A model generated the notes under the pieces. That model searched no databases and was not told where the DNA came from. It worked only from the letters and a program-made list of their open reading frames with translations. DNA of 64,000 bases from Terrimicrobium sacchariphilum (lineage in GTDB: Bacteria > Verrucomicrobiota > Verrucomicrobiia > Chthoniobacterales > Terrimicrobiaceae): NCBI RefSeq assembly GCF_001613545.1, contig NZ_BDCO01000002.1:3596001-3660000 (forward strand), read 5' to 3'. Within the stretch, counting starts at the first letter, position 1; every line of letters begins with the position of its first letter. Below are positions 37,539-47,489 of the stretch, one piece after another. The position numbers were made by a program, and so were the translations under genes.

Positions 37539-39554
37539 TCAAAAGGTGAAGCCAAATCCGAACTGCCACGCGCCGACCGGATCGCCCTCCTTGCGAATGA
37601 GGTTGTACCCGTAGTCCACGCGCAGCGCCCCGATGGGCGTGTAGAGCCGCGCTCCGAGCCCCGGCCCGACTCGCGTATAACTCCACGATAACGACTCCAG
37701 GCTGGGAGAAAGGTTGCCTACATCGACAAAACCCGCCACGTACAGCGCGCGCCAGATGGGCCACTGGATTTCCGCATTGCCGAGCAGGTAGGCCATGCCG
37801 CCGACCGGATAGCCGTTCTGGTCCTTCGGCCCGAGGCCATCAAGCTGGAAGCTCCGGACGGTATCCGGTCCACCAAGGAAAAAACGCTCGGGAATGGGCG
37901 CCGTGGTGTCGTTGTCGTAGGGAACCATCAGCCCGGCCCGGTGGTTCAGGATCAGAAAGGGAACAAAAGGCCGCTCCGGCGTGATTTTGCGGAACGGAAT
38001 GTACCAGGTCGCCTGCACGGATAGCCGGAGAAACGACACCTCGCCAGCCAGATAGCGCGACGCGACATCGCCCTGCCAGTTGAGGAAGTACCCCTTGGTC
38101 GGCGAGAGTAGATCGTTGCGGCGGTCGAGCGTCTGTTCAAAGCTCACCGCGCCCAGGGTGTAGTCGTCGAGCACATCGTTCGCCTCATCGGCGTAGATCA
38201 CGGTATTGGTCACGGCCTTCCACTGATACCCCGCCCGCCAGCCTGTAAGGTTGTTCTGGTCATATTGCCGCTCCACGTTGAAACCGCCTCCGTATTGACT
38301 CACTTGGAACGCCGGAGTCTCCTCGCGCTGGGCAAATCCGCTCACGGTCGCGATGACCGGCGTGCGCAGGAAAAACGGATCGGAGAGCGCGGCCTGGATG
38401 CCGTAGTTCTTGGTCGAGATGTTGCCGCGCAGCGAGAATCGGTTGAGCGTGCCGAGGAAATTGCGGTCCGTATAGGTGGCATCGGCAAATCCGCGTTGCC
38501 ACTGCCCATACCCGAGCGTGGTGGTGAGCTGCTTTGCCGCCGTTTCCGTCACCTTCACCACCATGTTGACCGTGCCATCGGAGGTCGGCGTCTGCCGGGC
38601 ATCCACATCGGAGAAGGCTCCCGTAAACCAAAGCCGCCGGATTCCGGCATCCACCGTCGCGGCATCATAGGTTGCACCGGCCTTCACCCCGAGACGCTGA
38701 AGGATGGCCGTAGTGAGCGTGCGCCGGTTGCCCGTCACTCCGATCGTCCCCAGGCGAAACTGGCCGCCCGGTTGCACCGCGATCACGATGCGTACTCCCC
38801 CGGTCGCTGAGTCGAAGGTGGTCTGCTGGGTCACGACCGCGTTGAAGTACCCGTTGGCTTTTAAATAATCCTGCACCTGCGAACGAATCGTCAGTTCCTG
38901 CCCCGGATGATAAACACCGCCTTGCGCCCGCCTCGCAATCTCGTGAATTTTTTCCGGGAGCTCGCTGGAGCTCTCCACCACGGCCTGGTCGACGACAGAC
39001 TGAGGGCCGGGCGTCGCGGTGACGGCCACATTCACCATTCTCTCCACAAAGTCCGGCTTAACCTGCACCGTTGCACCTAGGAAACCATCCTGCACCAGCG
39101 CCTGCCGGATGCGGTCCGCTGCGCTTTCGGTCGCGCTCTGCACATAGCGCAACGCTCCAAAGGGGTTCCGCGTCGCCTGCCGCATTTCCGCCGTGAAGAT
39201 ATCCTCCATCCGCTCGGCGGTGATCGCCTCGCCGCCGGAAAACGTCATCTTTCCCAGCAGGTACTTGGGCCCCTCGCTAATGGTGAAAAACACCGTCGAT
39301 CCAGCGAAGCGATACTCCACATCGGCCTCCGGCAAACCCTGCTCGAATAGAAACTCCCGCAAAAAATACGCCGCGTCGTCCGCCGTGGTTGGTTCGATCG
39401 GCGGCGTAAGGTCGATCTCGTAGCGACCCAACGCCTTGATCAACTGCGCACGGGTGTAGGTTTCGTTTCCCTCAAAGACAAACTCCGTCGCCTGCTGCGC
39501 CATCGCCACCGCGCACCAGACGAGAAAAGAAAGGAGTGCCAGCCCGCGTCTCAT
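37539..39554 (-). CDS. tamA: TamA/BamA-type outer membrane protein
   Basis: A 671-residue Omp85 protein. A signal peptide (cleavage after AVAMA) precedes several POTRA-like domains to about residue 330 (FVFEGNETYTRAQLIKAL, LGTIGVTGNRRTLTTAILQRLGVKAG). A C-terminal barrel of about 16 strands ends in aromatic GFGFTF, the outer-membrane insertion signal; the FFLGGPDTVRSFQL element is the Omp85 VRGF/Y-like lid motif. It overlaps tamB by 4 bp. TamA and TamB form a periplasm-spanning apparatus that helps insert outer-membrane proteins and traffic lipids. Confidence 0.9.
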   Translation of the reverse strand: MRRGLALLSFLVWCAVAMAQQATEFVFEGNETYTRAQLIKALGRYEIDLTPPIEPTTADDAAYFLREFLFEQGLPEADVEYRFAGSTVFFTISEGPKYLLGKMTFSGGEAITAERMEDIFTAEMRQATRNPFGALRYVQSATESAADRIRQALVQDGFLGATVQVKPDFVERMVNVAVTATPGPQSVVDQAVVESSSELPEKIHEIARRAQGGVYHPGQELTIRSQVQDYLKANGYFNAVVTQQTTFDSATGGVRIVIAVQPGGQFRLGTIGVTGNRRTLTTAILQRLGVKAGATYDAATVDAGIRRLWFTGAFSDVDARQTPTSDGTVNMVVKVTETAAKQLTTTLGYGQWQRGFADATYTDRNFLGTLNRFSLRGNISTKNYGIQAALSDPFFLRTPVIATVSGFAQREETPAFQVSQYGGGFNVERQYDQNNLTGWRAGYQWKAVTNTVIYADEANDVLDDYTLGAVSFEQTLDRRNDLLSPTKGYFLNWQGDVASRYLAGEVSFLRLSVQATWYIPFRKITPERPFVPFLILNHRAGLMVPYDNDTTAPIPERFFLGGPDTVRSFQLDGLGPKDQNGYPVGGMAYLLGNAEIQWPIWRALYVAGFVDVGNLSPSLESLSWSYTRVGPGLGARLYTPIGALRVDYGYNLIRKEGDPVGAWQFGFGFTF

Positions 39555-42500
39555 CGGAACCTCAGCTGGTAGGTAACGCCGGCATTGTAATAGCCGTAGC
39601 TGTCCCGTTCGCTCATCACGGAAATCCCCCGCCAGATCTCGAACCGCCCGCGGATGCCTGCGCGGTCGTACGGATCGACCGGCGGCACCGCACTGATCTG
39701 GAGGCGATTGACCAGCGACTCGACATCGAAGCCCTTCGCATCGATCTGCCGTAGCAGCGTGCGCAATACCAGCAGCCCCCCCTGCCCCGCCGCGGCCTCG
39801 CCGAATCCCGCCCCGGCATACGCACCCGGCGCGAAGCCTGTCGTCAGCAAAAGCACGATCGACTCCTGTGGCAGCGGCGGCTCGGAGCGCAGGATGAGAT
39901 GCTTTTCATCCAGCGGACCGTAGGCATACGCCTGCACCGTGTAATCCAGCGCCTGCGCCGTGGCGTGAATGTCCAGCATCGGCACCCACGGGCTGGCGGG
40001 CGTGAAGGTTATCTCGCCCTGCGGGATCTGCATCGTACTGAAGGGAAGGTACGCGCGCGTATCCTTCAGCGTCACACGCCCGGAGGGCACGGGATTTCCC
40101 AGCGTGCCAACGATGCGCAGGTCGGGAATGATTTCCCCCGATGCGATGTTGCCAACGATCTTGAATGGCGTTTCGTTGGAAATCCCGATGTCCACCGTCC
40201 AGCCGGCAAATGGGGGCGGGGCTAGCCCCGCCAGCACCGGCGGAACCCAGAGCGGGCCGTTCACCGGCGATGGCACCAGCAGCGGCGTGATCTCCAGCTT
40301 CCTGTACACCCGCCCATCAACGAGCTTCACCACTCCCGTGACGGAACCGCCCGAGTTGTCACCCCGGGCACGGATATCGAGATTGGCGCGCAGCCGCAGA
40401 CCGGCATCGCGAGCCAGGAGGATCTTTCGCCCGGTGAATGCGATGTCGTATTTCAGATTCTTCGGATCGGAAAACGTGACGCCTCCCGTGACCTGAAACG
40501 GACCCGCCGCCATGTCGCCCGTGAAGCGCTCGACGGCTACACTGTCCGAGTCGAAGCGCATGGAGCCATTGAGATTCCCGATGATCGGAGCACGGGTGGA
40601 AATCTGGAAGCTGCCGCCCGCTAGCGCGATCATGCCTTCCACCTTGGGCTTCGCAAGCGTCCCGGATAGAGTCAATCCACCCGTCAGCGTTCCAGTCAGC
40701 CGCCGCATCGGGGGAAAGAATGGCTGCAACGCGCCCACATCCGTGCGCGGCACGGAGACATTTCCCGCGATGGTGCCGTCAGGATTTGCCCAGACCAGCT
40801 TGCCATCCGCTCCGCGCACGAAACCAAAGGGAGTCTGCGCCGAAATGGTGAGCGACGGGAAGCCGGGGGTTGCCAGCATTCCCTCGAGTGAAGCCTTGCC
40901 ATTGGCTGCGCGCAGGGTGGCGTCGAAATTCGCGCGGGGGCTGGTGTGATCCTCCATGCGCACGGCGAGGTCGCGGCCTTGCAGCGATCCATCCACCACC
41001 AAGGCGGAGGGCAGGCCGGAGGCTTTCAGGTTCAGCGCCACCGTGCCCTCCGTAGGAAGCGCCTGACCGCAGAGCCGCCCGAGATCGGAAATGCTGAGTG
41101 CGCCCGCCGTTGCCACATTGGCCGCCACCTCCCGACCGGCGATCAGGGCGTCACCCAACGGCTTGCGGGCCACGAGGGAGGAATAGTCAACCGGCAGGTA
41201 CATTTCTCCACCGGCCAATGGAGTTGCCCCCGAGACGAGCTTGAGCCCGGAAACCGCGAGTCCCTCCGGCGTGAATGAAAGCGCTGCCGTGAGTTGCAAG
41301 GGGCCGGAGGAAAGCTCGCAAGCCGTGAGGTTCAGCGCCGTCGGCGAGTACGATCCGGCGAACCTCCCATTCAATCCGCTCGCGGTCTTTTCCGTGAAGA
41401 GATCGCGCAGTGCGATGTCAAAAGTCCCCGAGTGCCCGGCCTCGCTCCCGCTGCCATCCCATTGCGCCGTGAGGCCGCCGGAATATATCCCCGAGGCCTC
41501 CGATCCCGGAATGAGCGACAGAAACGGGCTGATCTCTCCCAGGTCCGCCCGCAGTGTGCCGGAGTACGCAAAGGGCTTTTGCAACGCCACCTCGCCCGAG
41601 CCGCGAATCGTATCCGTCCCGCTCTGGATCTCCAGCGAGGTGATCGTGGCCTTTCCATCCCGGAAAACCGCCTCAGCCCGCGAGCGGTCGACCATCAGGC
41701 CGCGAAACGACGCCTCGCCCGTCTCGATGCTGGCGGAACCATCGAGGACGCCCGCCTTTCGCGACACCGCTCCGAGCATCGACACCCAGCCCGCCGCATC
41801 CTCGCGCGGCGCTCCAAGCCACTCCGCCAGGTCGCCGCCTTCCGCACGACCTCGGAGATTCACCAGGAAGTCTCCCTTCTCCGCGTCGAAGTGGCCACCG
41901 GTCGTGGTCAGTTCACCCTCGCCTTCCAGCGAGCTTTGCTGCCGCGCGATGGAGAAGCGCTTCACCCGCAGCACCTCGTTTTCATAGGACGCCGCGGCTT
42001 CCAGTGTGTCGCATGAGCGTCCCTGCCACACGAGGTCCTTCAGCAGCAGGCGGGTCGACGAACGCGCCTCGAAGGGCCGCTCGGGGATCCCCCGGAATGC
42101 ATACCCACCCTCGGCCAGTGTCCCTGTCGCAGCGGGAGCGAAGTTCATGAGTTCGCAAAGAGGTGCGAGGGAGACATTCCGCGCTGTCACGGTGGTATCG
42201 ATGCCCGGAAGCCCGCGATAGCCGATAAAGGTGATCTGCCCGTTCAACGTTCCGCCAAAGGCATTCCCATCCAGCGTCAGCGTGATGCCCTCGAGCTGGG
42301 TGAACCGCGCTTCGAAAAGATTCACCTTCATGTCCGGGCGCAGGGTGAAGTCGGAGAGCGACGCCGTGCCTCGCCCCCACTGCGTCACCGCATGCAGCGG
42401 ACCGATCCGGGTATGGATGCCGCCGGCATTCACCTCCGCCCACTCTGCCGTGAGGGTTCCCGGCTGGTCTTCGCGAAAATCCGCCGCCGCATTCATCAGC

Positions 42501-43024
42501 CGGTAGGATTGGTCGATACCGAGAAAGGTCAGATCCGCCTGGCGAAGACGCACCTCGTGCGGGAGGAACTTCAGGATGGTCTCGGCCTGGAGGCGTAGTT
42601 CCTCCGTCGTCAGATCCGGAATGTGCGGAGGGGGCGGCAGCGCCGTCGGCCTCAGGTCAAAGCTCCCCTGGATGCCCTGAATCTCGGCCAGCCCGATGAG
42701 CCGCTGCCTTCCTTTCCAGACGCTCCAGAGATTGGAGAAATCCACCTGGAGCCGCTGCACTCGGACATCCGTGCCGGAGCGTTTCGGGTCATCGGCATAA
42801 ATATGGACATCGGTAAGCACGACCGGGCGCCCCGCCGCGACCTGCACCTCGCCGATCGTGATCTTCCACCAAGCCATCCCGATGACATGACGCAGGCCCT
42901 CCCGCAGTGCGACGCCGAGCAGCAGCGGGTGAAACACGAAAGCAAGGAGCGCCATGATCGCCAGGGCGACGAGAAGGCGTCTCCAGCGCGAGAGCCGGAC
43001 GCGCGGACACGGCTCCCCGGTCAT
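39551..43024 (-). CDS. tamB: TamB-like translocation and assembly protein (DUF490)
   Basis: A 1157-residue protein with one inner-membrane anchor (about 17-36) and a very long beta-rich periplasmic body with many alternating hydrophobic strands, ending in a C-terminal DUF490 domain (RVTLKDTRAYLPFSTMQIPQGEITF, then VLLLTTGFAPG) and a final Phe-Arg strand. The AsmA/TamB fold forms a groove for lipid or unfolded protein. It overlaps tamA by 4 bp in the order tamB-tamA. It is divergent from the mlaD gene and heads a chain reaching coaC. Confidence 0.9.
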   Translation of the reverse strand: MTGEPCPRVRLSRWRRLLVALAIMALLAFVFHPLLLGVALREGLRHVIGMAWWKITIGEVQVAAGRPVVLTDVHIYADDPKRSGTDVRVQRLQVDFSNLWSVWKGRQRLIGLAEIQGIQGSFDLRPTALPPPPHIPDLTTEELRLQAETILKFLPHEVRLRQADLTFLGIDQSYRLMNAAADFREDQPGTLTAEWAEVNAGGIHTRIGPLHAVTQWGRGTASLSDFTLRPDMKVNLFEARFTQLEGITLTLDGNAFGGTLNGQITFIGYRGLPGIDTTVTARNVSLAPLCELMNFAPAATGTLAEGGYAFRGIPERPFEARSSTRLLLKDLVWQGRSCDTLEAAASYENEVLRVKRFSIARQQSSLEGEGELTTTGGHFDAEKGDFLVNLRGRAEGGDLAEWLGAPREDAAGWVSMLGAVSRKAGVLDGSASIETGEASFRGLMVDRSRAEAVFRDGKATITSLEIQSGTDTIRGSGEVALQKPFAYSGTLRADLGEISPFLSLIPGSEASGIYSGGLTAQWDGSGSEAGHSGTFDIALRDLFTEKTASGLNGRFAGSYSPTALNLTACELSSGPLQLTAALSFTPEGLAVSGLKLVSGATPLAGGEMYLPVDYSSLVARKPLGDALIAGREVAANVATAGALSISDLGRLCGQALPTEGTVALNLKASGLPSALVVDGSLQGRDLAVRMEDHTSPRANFDATLRAANGKASLEGMLATPGFPSLTISAQTPFGFVRGADGKLVWANPDGTIAGNVSVPRTDVGALQPFFPPMRRLTGTLTGGLTLSGTLAKPKVEGMIALAGGSFQISTRAPIIGNLNGSMRFDSDSVAVERFTGDMAAGPFQVTGGVTFSDPKNLKYDIAFTGRKILLARDAGLRLRANLDIRARGDNSGGSVTGVVKLVDGRVYRKLEITPLLVPSPVNGPLWVPPVLAGLAPPPFAGWTVDIGISNETPFKIVGNIASGEIIPDLRIVGTLGNPVPSGRVTLKDTRAYLPFSTMQIPQGEITFTPASPWVPMLDIHATAQALDYTVQAYAYGPLDEKHLILRSEPPLPQESIVLLLTTGFAPGAYAGAGFGEAAAGQGGLLVLRTLLRQIDAKGFDVESLVNRLQISAVPPVDPYDRAGIRGRFEIWRGISVMSERDSYGYYNAGVTYQLRFR

Positions 43025-43117
43025 GGGAGCTCGGTCTCCGGAGTTAGGCCTTGATACGTCGAGTCCGGACGCATAGAGAACAGCTACATTACGGCGTCAA
43101 AGCCGACTCGTGGGAAC

Positions 43118-44077
43118 ATGAAAAGCAAGAATTTCGGCGATTGGGCGGTCGCATTGGTGGTGGTCGCATGCAGCGTGGCACTTTTCGCCGCGCTTGCCAT
43201 GGCTTTAAGCGGTCGCCTGATTACACAACCGGGCCGCACCCTGAAGGTTTATTTCCACGATGTCACCGGCATCAAGGTCAGCTCCAATGTCCGTTACGCC
43301 GGAGCTCCCGCCGGACGTGTCGCAGGCATTCGCATGCTCTCGCCGCAGGAACGCATCGCCACGGGCGACCCGCGCAATGTCGTGGAGCTTTCCCTCGCCG
43401 TTGACCGCCGCGTTCCCGCCTTGCCCGCCGATGTCGAGGTAAGCGTGGCCGCCGATACACTACTGGCGGACAAGTTCATCCTCATCTCGGGAGGCAATCC
43501 TTCCGGTCCCGAGCTGGACGACAAGGTTGTCCTGCAGGGCATCACCCCAGTCACCTTTGACCGTCTCACCCGCAATCTGGACGGCGTCATCGACGGCATC
43601 GCAGGCATCCTGAAGAGTTCGCCCGGCGACTCGAGCGATCTTTTCGACCGCCTCCAGGCTTTCATTCAGAACGCCCAGCAAGCCCTCGACGAGGCGCGCG
43701 GCCTCATCACCTCGGCCAAGCCCGTCGTGCAGGACGCCTCCGCTCTCCTCACCGATTCGCGTCAATTGATCACGACGAACCGCGATGGTATCACCCGCAC
43801 GGTGACGAATCTCGAGCGCGCCAGCGTATCCCTCGACAAGCTCACCATCCGCGCCACGACCTTCATCAACACGACAGAAACCAAGATCACGCCTCTCCTC
43901 TCGGATTTCCGCGTGACCGCCGAGAATCTCAAGATCACCTCGACCTACACACGCTTCCTCCTCCGCAGCCTCGCGGCGCGCCCGCAGCAGCTCATCTGGG
44001 GCAACCGGCGCCCGAACGAGCTCCCGAGCCCCGAAGAAATCCTCAAGTCGGCCAAGCCGCTGCCCTACAATCCCTAG
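43118..44077 (+). CDS. MlaD/MCE domain protein
   Basis: A 319-residue protein. An N-terminal signal anchor (WAVALVVVACSVALFAALAMAL) is followed by a single MCE domain (LKVYFHDVTGIKVSSNVRYAGAPAGRVAGI, then VELSLAVDRRVPALPADVEVSV, ISGG) and a long C-terminal coiled, helical tail to about residue 300. MCE proteins form hexameric rings that shuttle phospholipids between membranes. No MlaE or MlaF is next to it, so this is an orphan subunit. It is divergent from tamB by 93 bp and convergent with the histidine phosphatase with a 4-bp overlap. Confidence 0.9.
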   Translation: MKSKNFGDWAVALVVVACSVALFAALAMALSGRLITQPGRTLKVYFHDVTGIKVSSNVRYAGAPAGRVAGIRMLSPQERIATGDPRNVVELSLAVDRRVPALPADVEVSVAADTLLADKFILISGGNPSGPELDDKVVLQGITPVTFDRLTRNLDGVIDGIAGILKSSPGDSSDLFDRLQAFIQNAQQALDEARGLITSAKPVVQDASALLTDSRQLITTNRDGITRTVTNLERASVSLDKLTIRATTFINTTETKITPLLSDFRVTAENLKITSTYTRFLLRSLAARPQQLIWGNRRPNELPSPEEILKSAKPLPYNP

Positions 44078-44628
44078 CGGTTCCAGCGCCGGATTGCCGG
44101 CAGGTCAAACTCCCGGTCCAACACCGAGATACACCCGGTCTGGAGCATGAGCTGGGCGGCAAAAACCGGCGGCAAACCGAGATAGCACGCAGTCAGCGTA
44201 CGCAGCAGATGCCCGTGAGCAAAAATCGCGACGGGGCCGGGTTCGTTCTGAACGCGCTCGAGCACCCGGCGGGCGCGGTCGGCTACTTCTTCATGCGTTT
44301 CACCACCTGGATACCCATGCGTCCAGGGCGACCATGCCGGTTCCTTTTCCCGGATCTGCTCGACCGTCAGGCCTTCGTAATCACCGTAGTTCCACTCCAT
44401 CAGGTCGTTGTCCGTGACGAGCCGCTGGCCAAACCCGCAAATCTCCGCCGTCTCCCGCGCCCGGGCGAGTGGACTGCTCAGGATCGTCTGAAACGAAAAA
44501 CCCTCCAGCTTGAACGCCGCTTTCCTCGCCTCCGAGCGGCCTTCCTCGTTCAGCGGCATGTCTTTGCGACCCGTGTGCAGACGCAGGTCCGTCCAGTCAG
44601 TGCGTCCATGACGTATGAGTACGATCAT
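44074..44628 (-). CDS. Histidine phosphatase superfamily protein (phosphoglycerate mutase-like)
   Basis: A 184-residue protein starting MIVLIRHGRTDWTD, with the phosphohistidine RHG motif, SSPLARARETAEI, the acid-base Glu in MEWNYGDYEG, and the second His in AIFAHGHLLR. The family acts on phosphoglycerate, fructose-2,6-bisphosphate, or cobalamin precursors. The frame extends 130 codons further upstream but the RHG motif fixes the real start at 44628. Substrate is not determined. Convergent with mlaD. Confidence 0.9.
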   Translation of the reverse strand: MIVLIRHGRTDWTDLRLHTGRKDMPLNEEGRSEARKAAFKLEGFSFQTILSSPLARARETAEICGFGQRLVTDNDLMEWNYGDYEGLTVEQIREKEPAWSPWTHGYPGGETHEEVADRARRVLERVQNEPGPVAIFAHGHLLRTLTACYLGLPPVFAAQLMLQTGCISVLDREFDLPAIRRWNR

Positions 44629-44838
44629 TCCAGACACGTTGCATCCCATGCGCCAGCGAGCAAGCGGCAAAAACCTCCCGCCCTCGCAGAGACTCGCGAA
44701 TATTCCTGCGTCCCCAGCCATGGAAGGCCCGTCAAACCGCCTCATCCCCCATGAAATCATCCGGGGATTCCCCGCAGGAAATCCCTTTCCCTCCACCACT
44801 TCCGGTGCAAACATGGAAAAGCAATCGCTTCGAGCATT

Positions 44839-45099
44839 ATGAAACATCACGGCTTCGATGAGTTGGACTTGATGATTCCCGAATTGCACGATCCCGAGCA
44901 GGAAGCCAGGGCCGGAGCGGCTCTGCGCGGCATCTCGGGTATTGAATCCGTGCGCTTCGTCACCGGCGGCGCCCTCGTCACCTACCGCGCCGACAGCGTG
45001 AGCAAGGACGAGATCTGCCACACCCTGCGGCAGGCCGGGTTCCGCGCGAGCACCTTTCAGGACTCGTTTTCCGGCGCTACCGGTGTCTCGTCAGATTGA
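44839..45099 (+). CDS. HMA-like small protein lacking the CxxC motif
   Basis: An 86-residue protein with the alternating beta-alpha-beta pattern of heavy-metal-associated domains (AALRGISGIESVRFVTGGALVTYRADSVSKDEICHTLRQAGFRAS), but with no CxxC, only a single Cys in the second helix. It is unlikely to bind a metal in the normal way, and may be a structural descendant or a different ferredoxin-like domain. It is a single gene between the phosphatase and the PTS EIIA gene. Function unknown. Confidence 0.55.
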   Translation: MKHHGFDELDLMIPELHDPEQEARAGAALRGISGIESVRFVTGGALVTYRADSVSKDEICHTLRQAGFRASTFQDSFSGATGVSSD

Positions 45100-45225
45100 G
45101 CAGTTCGCAGCAGGGATGATGGGTTTACTGAAGGATTTCCGTACGCAACATTGCGTTCCGTACGACGGCGAAATGCTTTTCCCTCTTGTCATCTTTGGGG
45201 TGATCAGTAGCCTCACGGCTCGCAC

Positions 45226-45693
45226 ATGACGTTGGCAAATCTTTTATCGGCCGAGCAAATCGTGCCGGAAATGAAGGCCAAAGGACGGTGGGAGGCCATT
45301 GCTGAATTGGTCGACAGGCTGGTGATAGCGGGTCGCATACGCGCCGATGACCGGGAACATGTTCTCGAGTCGATCAAGCAGCGTGAGCAGACCATGAGCA
45401 CCGGCATCGGCTTCGGCATAGCCATCCCGCATGCTTCATCGGAGAAAGTCGGTGAAGTCGTGGCGTCCTTCGGTCGGTCGACCACTGGCATCGAGTTTGA
45501 ATCGCTCGACGGCCAGCCGGTCTTCTTTGTCGTGCTCTTTGTCGTTCCCCGCGATCAGTTCCAGACTCACCTCCGCACCTTGGCGGCCATCGCGAAATTT
45601 CTCAACGACAAGGCGGTGCGCGACGAGTTGGGCAAGGCGAAGGACGCTCAGCAGATTCTCCAGGTTTTCGAAAACCGTTCTCCCCGCGGATAA
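45226..45693 (+). CDS. PTS fructose/nitrogen-type EIIA protein
   Basis: A 155-residue EIIA domain of the fructose/mannitol/PtsN group. The phospho-accepting His is in GIAIPHASSEKV, near residue 68, followed by EFESLDGQPVFFVVLFVVP and the family ending. No EIIB or EIIC partner is visible, so it is probably a regulatory phosphocarrier (PtsN-like). It starts after a short gap containing TTCCGTACG direct repeats and ends 3 bp before argS. Confidence 0.9.
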   Translation: MTLANLLSAEQIVPEMKAKGRWEAIAELVDRLVIAGRIRADDREHVLESIKQREQTMSTGIGFGIAIPHASSEKVGEVVASFGRSTTGIEFESLDGQPVFFVVLFVVPRDQFQTHLRTLAAIAKFLNDKAVRDELGKAKDAQQILQVFENRSPRG

Positions 45694-45696
45694 CAC

Positions 45697-47409
45697 ATGA
45701 TCACCGTTCGCGAACTCCTCGCGGAACGGCTCAAGTCGGCGCTCGACGCCGCGGGCTTTTCCGACATCACTCCCGAAGTCACCCCCACCGCCGACGCCCG
45801 TTTTGGCGACTATCAGGCGAACGCGGCCATGATCCTCGCCAAACAGCGCCGCATGAATCCCCGCCAGGTCGCTGCGGAGATCATCCAGCACCTCGCCGTC
45901 GACGACATCTCGGCCGCGCCGGAAATCGCCGGGGCCGGGTTCATCAATTTCCGCCTCCTCCCGCAATTCCTCGCCGACCGCGCGCAGGAAATTGTGAAGG
46001 ACGACCGCCTCGGCGTGTCGGACTCGAGGCAACCGCGCCGCATCGTCGTCGATTTCAGCTCGCCCAATGTGGCCAAGCCGATGCACGTCGGCCACATCCG
46101 CAGCACGATCATCGGCGATACACTCGTGCGCATCGCCCGTTTCCTCGGCCACGAGGTCATCGCCGACAACCATATCGGCGACTGGGGTACGCAATTTGGC
46201 AAGGTCATCTACGGCTGGAAGCATTTCCTCAACCGTGAGGAACTCGCCGCCAATCCCATTGGCACGCTGGTCGGCCTCTACCGCAAGGTCAACGCCGCCG
46301 AGGAAAACGACGAGGCGCTCAAGAAGACCGTTCGCGAGGAACTCGTGAAACTCCAGCAGGGCGACGCGGAGAATTTCGCCATCTGGCAGGAAACCGTGAA
46401 GCTCTCCTGGGCCGAGTTTGAAAAAATCTACGGCCTGCTCGACATCCATTTCGACGCGGTCCTCGGCGAAAGCGCCTACAACGACGCCCTCGCCCCGCTC
46501 TGCGAACGCCTCGAAAAGGACGGCATCGCCGAGGTCAGCGAAGGCGCTCTCTGCATTTTCTTCCGCGACATCCCGGAGCTGGCCGAAAAGCCCGCCATCG
46601 TACGCAAGGCCGACGGCGGCTTCCTCTACGCCACCACCGATCTCGCCACCATCGAGTACCGTGTGAAGCATTGGAACCCCGATGCCATCTGGTACGTCGT
46701 CGGCGCTCCCCAGGCTCTCCATTTCCAGCAGATCTTCCTCGCAGCCCAGCGCATGGGCGTCAGTGCCGAGCTAAAGCACATCGCCTTTGGCAGCATCCTT
46801 GGCGAGGACCGCAAGATCATGCGCACCCGCGCCGGAGAAAGCGTGGGCCTCGATGACGTGCTGAACGAAGCCATCGAGCGCGCCACCGCCGTCGTAGCGG
46901 AAAAAAATCCCGACCTTCCCGCTGAGGATCGCGCCGCCATCGCCCGCACCATCGGCCTGGGAGCGGTGAAATACACCGAACTCTCTCAGCACCGCATGAC
47001 GGACTACGTGTTCTCGTGGGAGAAAATGCTCTCCTTCCAGGGCAATACCGCGCCGTATCTCCAGAATGCCTACGTGCGCATTCGCTCCATTTTCCGCAAG
47101 CTGGAAGCGCCCTTCGATCCCGCCTCGGCCACGATCAGCGTGAACGAGGACGCCGAGCGCGCCCTCGCGATCAAACTCGGCCAGTTTGCCGAGATCCTCC
47201 CACTCGTGTTGGAGGATTTCCGCCCGAACCTCCTGGCGAACTATCTCTACGAGCTCGCGATCACGTTCCATGGCTTCTACGAAGCCTGCCCCGTGCTGAA
47301 GTCCGAGGAGCCTGTACGTTCCTCCCGCTTAGCCCTTTGCGACCTCACTGCCCGCATCCTGAGGCATGGTCTCGGGCTGATGGGAATACAGTGCCCTGAG
47401 CGAATGTAA
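45697..47409 (+). CDS. argS: Arginyl-tRNA synthetase
   Basis: A 570-residue class-I synthetase. The N-terminal Add-1 domain (FGDYQANAAM) is followed by the HIGH motif as HVGHIRS near residue 125 and a degenerate KMSKS region (KIMRTRAGE), which is normal for ArgRS. The DALR anticodon-binding domain follows, with ENAYVRIRSI-type sequence (NAYVRIRSIFR) and a GLMGIQCPERM C-terminus typical of the family. It charges tRNA-Arg. ATG is 3 bp after the EIIA stop, so coupled. Confidence 0.97.
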   Translation: MITVRELLAERLKSALDAAGFSDITPEVTPTADARFGDYQANAAMILAKQRRMNPRQVAAEIIQHLAVDDISAAPEIAGAGFINFRLLPQFLADRAQEIVKDDRLGVSDSRQPRRIVVDFSSPNVAKPMHVGHIRSTIIGDTLVRIARFLGHEVIADNHIGDWGTQFGKVIYGWKHFLNREELAANPIGTLVGLYRKVNAAEENDEALKKTVREELVKLQQGDAENFAIWQETVKLSWAEFEKIYGLLDIHFDAVLGESAYNDALAPLCERLEKDGIAEVSEGALCIFFRDIPELAEKPAIVRKADGGFLYATTDLATIEYRVKHWNPDAIWYVVGAPQALHFQQIFLAAQRMGVSAELKHIAFGSILGEDRKIMRTRAGESVGLDDVLNEAIERATAVVAEKNPDLPAEDRAAIARTIGLGAVKYTELSQHRMTDYVFSWEKMLSFQGNTAPYLQNAYVRIRSIFRKLEAPFDPASATISVNEDAERALAIKLGQFAEILPLVLEDFRPNLLANYLYELAITFHGFYEACPVLKSEEPVRSSRLALCDLTARILRHGLGLMGIQCPERM

Positions 47410-47489
47410 TAATTCGCTCGCCCGACCTTCCCGTTCCGATTATTTTTTCGTCCTCGAAGGGTGCCATCGCACAAGGGGATAGAATTTTC

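Noticed and set aside
45137-45164. TTCCGTACG direct repeats 19 bp apart before the EIIA gene, with an ACGCAA/TTGCGT mini-hairpin between
   Set aside because: Too short and isolated to call an operator or terminator; no U-run and no other copies noticed.
45436-46722. 428-codon minus-strand frame over the EIIA/argS genes
   Set aside because: Antisense to canonical argS; Glu/Val/Asp-rich with no family.
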